From assembly GCF_018310535.1 (NCBI RefSeq), contig NZ_CP074102.1, forward strand, positions 2,914,001 through 2,978,000: a DNA stretch of 64,000 nt, written 5' to 3'. The notes beneath the pieces are model-generated. The model was not told where the DNA came from. It made no database searches and was given only the letters and a program-made list of their open reading frames with translations. How positions within the stretch are numbered: the first letter of the stretch is position 1; every line of letters starts with the position of its first letter. The DNA is from Streptomyces mirabilis. Lineage in GTDB: Bacteria > Actinomycetota > Actinomycetes > Streptomycetales > Streptomycetaceae. This document shows, piece after piece, positions 61,565 to 64,000 of this stretch. Made by a program: the position numbers and the translations under genes.

Positions 61565-62695
61565 TCATCGGGCCGGGCCGAGTACCTCGTCGGCGCTGCG
61601 GGGCTCGGTGCGCGGCTGCTGGTTGAGTCGGTGACGCTCGATGGAGGAGTGGCGGTAGACCTCCTTGCGGGCCCGCATGATGTTGCCCAGGGGCGCGTGC
61701 TCGGCGGTGACCCGCCAGGGCGTGAAGGACAGCGCGTCCATCTTCTCCAGGTTTTCCGGGCCGGAGATGTCCTGCTGCGGCAGCCGCAGTCTGGCCACGG
61801 TGACGGACGGCGAGAGCTGCTCGGGCCACTCCACGGTGGTGTCCTCCACCGGCATCCGCTCCAGGTCGGTGCAGAGTTGGACCTGGATGTCGAAGGCGTA
61901 GGGCCGCTCCTGCAGCTCGGCTTGCAGGGCCGGTCGGAAGACCTCCTGCGCGGAGGTCGGGTCGATGGTGCGCCGGACCACCGCGGCGGCGCAGGACGGA
62001 TCGGGGGTGATGCGCACCTTGGCGATGTAGTCCCCGTGCCGGACCGCGCCCATCGTCCAGTAACTCGACAGCAGCAGGTTTGCCGGAGGGGTCTTCGACA
62101 GCCGCAGGAAGGCCAGGAACTCGTCCCACGCCCAGTTGTCCTGGTCCAGCGTTCCCTTGCCGGTCACGAACTCGGTGAAGAAGCGATGCGCGCCGGGTCG
62201 GCCCTGGGAGAAGTAGGCCGGCGCGTTCAGGAACAGTTCCTGGATGAACAGGTAGTGCTCGACCGTGTTGCAGAAGAAGATCGGCCCGTTGATGTTGGCG
62301 TAGTCGAACGTGCCAGTGTCCGGTTCGTCTTCCAGCAGGGTCGGGCCGGGGACGTCGAACATCTTCAGCGCCAGTCCGGTGGCGGCGCCCAGTCGCGCGT
62401 CGGCTCCGGCGTGCGGCGAGCCGTTGGAGAAGCGGATGAGCGCATCGTGGGTTCCCGGAGTCGCGTAGATGCCTTGGGCGTACTCGGGCGCAAGCCCGTC
62501 CAGGATCTCCACTTCCCCCCGGACCAGCCCGTAGCCCTTGGCGTGGGCGTCGCGGAGGGCCCGGCCGGTGCCACCGGCCTCGACCGACTCGGCGATGTAG
62601 CTCTCGGTCTTTTCGATCACCGTCTGCACGTTCTGGTCGAAGTGCGGGTCGTCGTCTTCGACGTCCGGCGTGTAGCGGACGAACTGTGCTGCCAT
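61565..62695 (-). CDS. Catalase-related heme protein
   Basis: A 376-residue protein of the small catalase-related group (shorter than true catalases, about 480 residues or more). The substrate-side motif is THDALIRFSNGSPHAGADAR (R-x-S-N-G), and FDVPGPTLLEDEPDTGTFDY and FIQELFLNAPAYFSQGRPGA fit the catalase fold around the heme. The proximal Arg/Tyr region toward the C-terminus is harder to place. ATG at 62695 follows AAGAGG. It is 55 bp after the DyP peroxidase stop on the same strand, so the two form an operon for peroxide or peroxidative chemistry. Members of this group may be lipid-hydroperoxide enzymes rather than catalases. Confidence 0.85.
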   Translation of the reverse strand: MAAQFVRYTPDVEDDDPHFDQNVQTVIEKTESYIAESVEAGGTGRALRDAHAKGYGLVRGEVEILDGLAPEYAQGIYATPGTHDALIRFSNGSPHAGADARLGAATGLALKMFDVPGPTLLEDEPDTGTFDYANINGPIFFCNTVEHYLFIQELFLNAPAYFSQGRPGAHRFFTEFVTGKGTLDQDNWAWDEFLAFLRLSKTPPANLLLSSYWTMGAVRHGDYIAKVRITPDPSCAAAVVRRTIDPTSAQEVFRPALQAELQERPYAFDIQVQLCTDLERMPVEDTTVEWPEQLSPSVTVARLRLPQQDISGPENLEKMDALSFTPWRVTAEHAPLGNIMRARKEVYRHSSIERHRLNQQPRTEPRSADEVLGPAR

Positions 62696-62750
62696 GACGT
62701 CGACCTCTTCTCGAAGACCGTGGTGGGGCCTCAGGGGGGAGGAACTGCCC

Positions 62751-64000
62751 TCAGTCCTCCAGTTCGGCGAGCCAGCGCAGGGCGCGCAGACCCGGCACGA
62801 AGCAGTACTCACCGCCCCGGGTCACCACGAAGCTGGGCAGGTTCTGCAGGCGGCGCCGGACCGGCTTCTCCGGGATGGTGACGCTGCCGGTTCCGCCGTG
62901 ATGCCCGGCCACCGGGTCCTTCTCGCCGGGGTAGCCGATGAAGTTGCCGTCGTTGACCCACTCGGCCTTGATGAACTCAAACTGCCGTTCAAGGTGTGCT
63001 CCGAGGAAGACTCCGACCAGACCCCGGTCGGCGCCGTCGTCCTCCAGCACGCCCTCTGGTAGCGGCGGGCCGTAGGTGGTGCCGCGGCGGATGAGGCGGT
63101 GCATCCGTGCGTCGCCGATGATGGTGGAATCGCGGGGGTTGGTGCGCCGGATGTGCGCACCGGCGGGGCACCGGTAGCCGCGATCGTCGTTCTCCCGGTA
63201 CAGGAAATTGTTGATGCGGTGCGGATCGGCCGCCAGCTCCGGATCATCGTGCTCCGGCGCCAGCGTCAGCGGCGCCCCGCTGGGCCAGCGTCCGACCATC
63301 TTCGCCGCCAGGAGTGCCTCCTCCTCGGCACCGGAGCTGTTCGCGCGCAGGTACCGGCGCCAGGCCGCCACGTTGGTGTGGACCTTGCGCACAGCCGCGT
63401 AGGTCCCGTTGCGCCCCAGCACATCGGGGCTGGGCATGGGCGGCAGGTTGCCGGTCTCGTCGGGGTAGCCGAGGATGAACTCGCCCGCCTTGATGGGGGC
63501 TTCCTGCGGGTTCGAGCCGGGCAGTCCGACGCCCTCGATGTTCGGATGGCTGATGCCGTCACGGAAGCCGAAGGTGGTGCGCCCGGTCGGGAGCTGGTGG
63601 ACCTCCTGCTGCCAGATCACCTGGACACCGGGCGTGTCCTCGTAGGCGACGCGGGCCCGCTCCAGCTCCTTGTCCAGCTGCGCCGTATCTGAGGAGAGTG
63701 CGCTCAACGCGATATGGATGTCGCCCGTTCCGAACGGTGCCTCCCAGTGGGCCGGGGCGCTCTCGCCCACGTCACCGATCAACTCCGCCCGAGCGGCCAT
63801 GCCCTCACGAAACGCCCGCGGAAAGCTGTCCAGCGACTCCTGAGGCACGCCCAGGGCCTCCAGTCCCTGGTAGGTGAACGCCAGGGCCACCCAGGCATCC
63901 TGGCTCCGGTCCACGCCGGGCAGACCACCCGCGGTGACCGGGAGCAGCCGCCGCAGCAGGGCTCGCCCGGCATGGCGGTCGTCGACGCGCAGGAAGACGA
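62751..64000 (-). CDS. DyP-type heme peroxidase, 5' end outside window
   Basis: At least 416 residues of a dye-decolourising peroxidase are visible. The distal-pocket signature GFRDGISHPNIEGV (GxxDG) with its catalytic Asp is intact. The proximal heme ligand is the His in CPAGAHIRRTNPRDST, and the Arg of the distal side is in RRTNPRD. The C-terminus is NLPSFVVTRGGEYCFVPGLR. The frame is open to the right edge (reading VFLRVDDRHAGRALLRRL before the GTG at 63914), so the start and any Tat signal are not seen. It is followed by the catalase-like gene. Confidence 0.93.
   Translation of the reverse strand, partial: VFLRVDDRHAGRALLRRLLPVTAGGLPGVDRSQDAWVALAFTYQGLEALGVPQESLDSFPRAFREGMAARAELIGDVGESAPAHWEAPFGTGDIHIALSALSSDTAQLDKELERARVAYEDTPGVQVIWQQEVHQLPTGRTTFGFRDGISHPNIEGVGLPGSNPQEAPIKAGEFILGYPDETGNLPPMPSPDVLGRNGTYAAVRKVHTNVAAWRRYLRANSSGAEEEALLAAKMVGRWPSGAPLTLAPEHDDPELAADPHRINNFLYRENDDRGYRCPAGAHIRRTNPRDSTIIGDARMHRLIRRGTTYGPPLPEGVLEDDGADRGLVGVFLGAHLERQFEFIKAEWVNDGNFIGYPGEKDPVAGHHGGTGSVTIPEKPVRRRLQNLPSFVVTRGGEYCFVPGLRALRWLAELED

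Noticed and set aside
1..64000. tRNA, rRNA, attachment sites, insertion sequences or prophage genes
   Set aside because: I looked for cloverleaf-like stretches, terminal inverted repeats, transposase motifs and integrase signatures in the gaps and saw none that held up by eye.

Overview
The window is high-GC DNA with the codon pattern and gene content of an actinomycete, almost certainly a Streptomyces. The diagnostic content includes a mycothiol S-conjugate amidase, an XRE/DUF5753 plus DUF397 developmental regulator pair, a LAL-type LuxR regulator, a GTP-dependent PEP carboxykinase, an MmyB-like regulator, many GTG/TTG starts, and one bldA-type TTA codon. It looks like chromosomal arm-to-core sequence. 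I saw no rRNA, tRNA, CRISPR array, insertion sequence or prophage.

Layout. 1-5.3 kb: regulators (truncated LuxR, a decayed fatty acid desaturase tail, an RsbW-like ATPase, an XRE/DUF397 pair). 5.5-9.6 kb: an ECF sigma factor with a His-rich membrane partner, a secreted M14 carboxypeptidase and an acidic protein whose stop codon lies in a repeat-like hairpin. 9.7-16.6 kb: a D-amino-acid utilisation island (GntP permease, RidA, IclR regulator, PfkB kinase, fold-III PLP deaminase/aldolase, N-acyl-D-amino-acid deacylase), divergently arranged around a perfect palindrome. 16.7-21.7 kb: a secreted trypsin-like protease, a low-complexity membrane protein, an AlaA-like aminotransferase, and an MmyB-like regulator facing a broken short-chain dehydrogenase. 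21.8-26.2 kb: a compact operon of a membrane-anchored solute-binding protein, TelA, a solute-binding/VWA lipoprotein and a two-helix membrane protein, with no transporter permease.

26.7-35.4 kb: a surface-glycan island holding the complete dTDP-L-rhamnose pathway (rmlA, B, C, D), a TPR protein coupled to a glycosyltransferase-methyltransferase fusion, a DUF2079 membrane protein and a secreted collagen-like protein with 40 uninterrupted Gly-X-Y triplets. 35.7-41.7 kb: pckG, a hemolysin III family protein, a leaderless-looking MFS exporter with its TetR regulator, and a Mut7-C RNase-like protein. 41.6-48.4 kb: a four-gene exopolysaccharide-type operon (processive GT2, GT39, polyprenol-phosphate GT with GtrA, and a secreted radical copper oxidase).

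48.6-57.2 kb: a YyaL-type thioredoxin-domain protein with a striking island of A/T-ending codons, then the most interesting system here. This is a three-gene operon of a STAND/NB-ARC-TPR protein, a second protein with the same 40-residue repeats but a ruined P-loop, and a CHAT (caspase-like) protein whose catalytic cysteine is replaced by glycine. The middle gene carries the only TTA codon I found. 57.3-64 kb: core genes (mca, DUF4307, greA), two oxidoreductases, and a catalase-like/DyP peroxidase pair running off the right edge.

Protein families are assigned by recognition of motifs only; no database search was possible.
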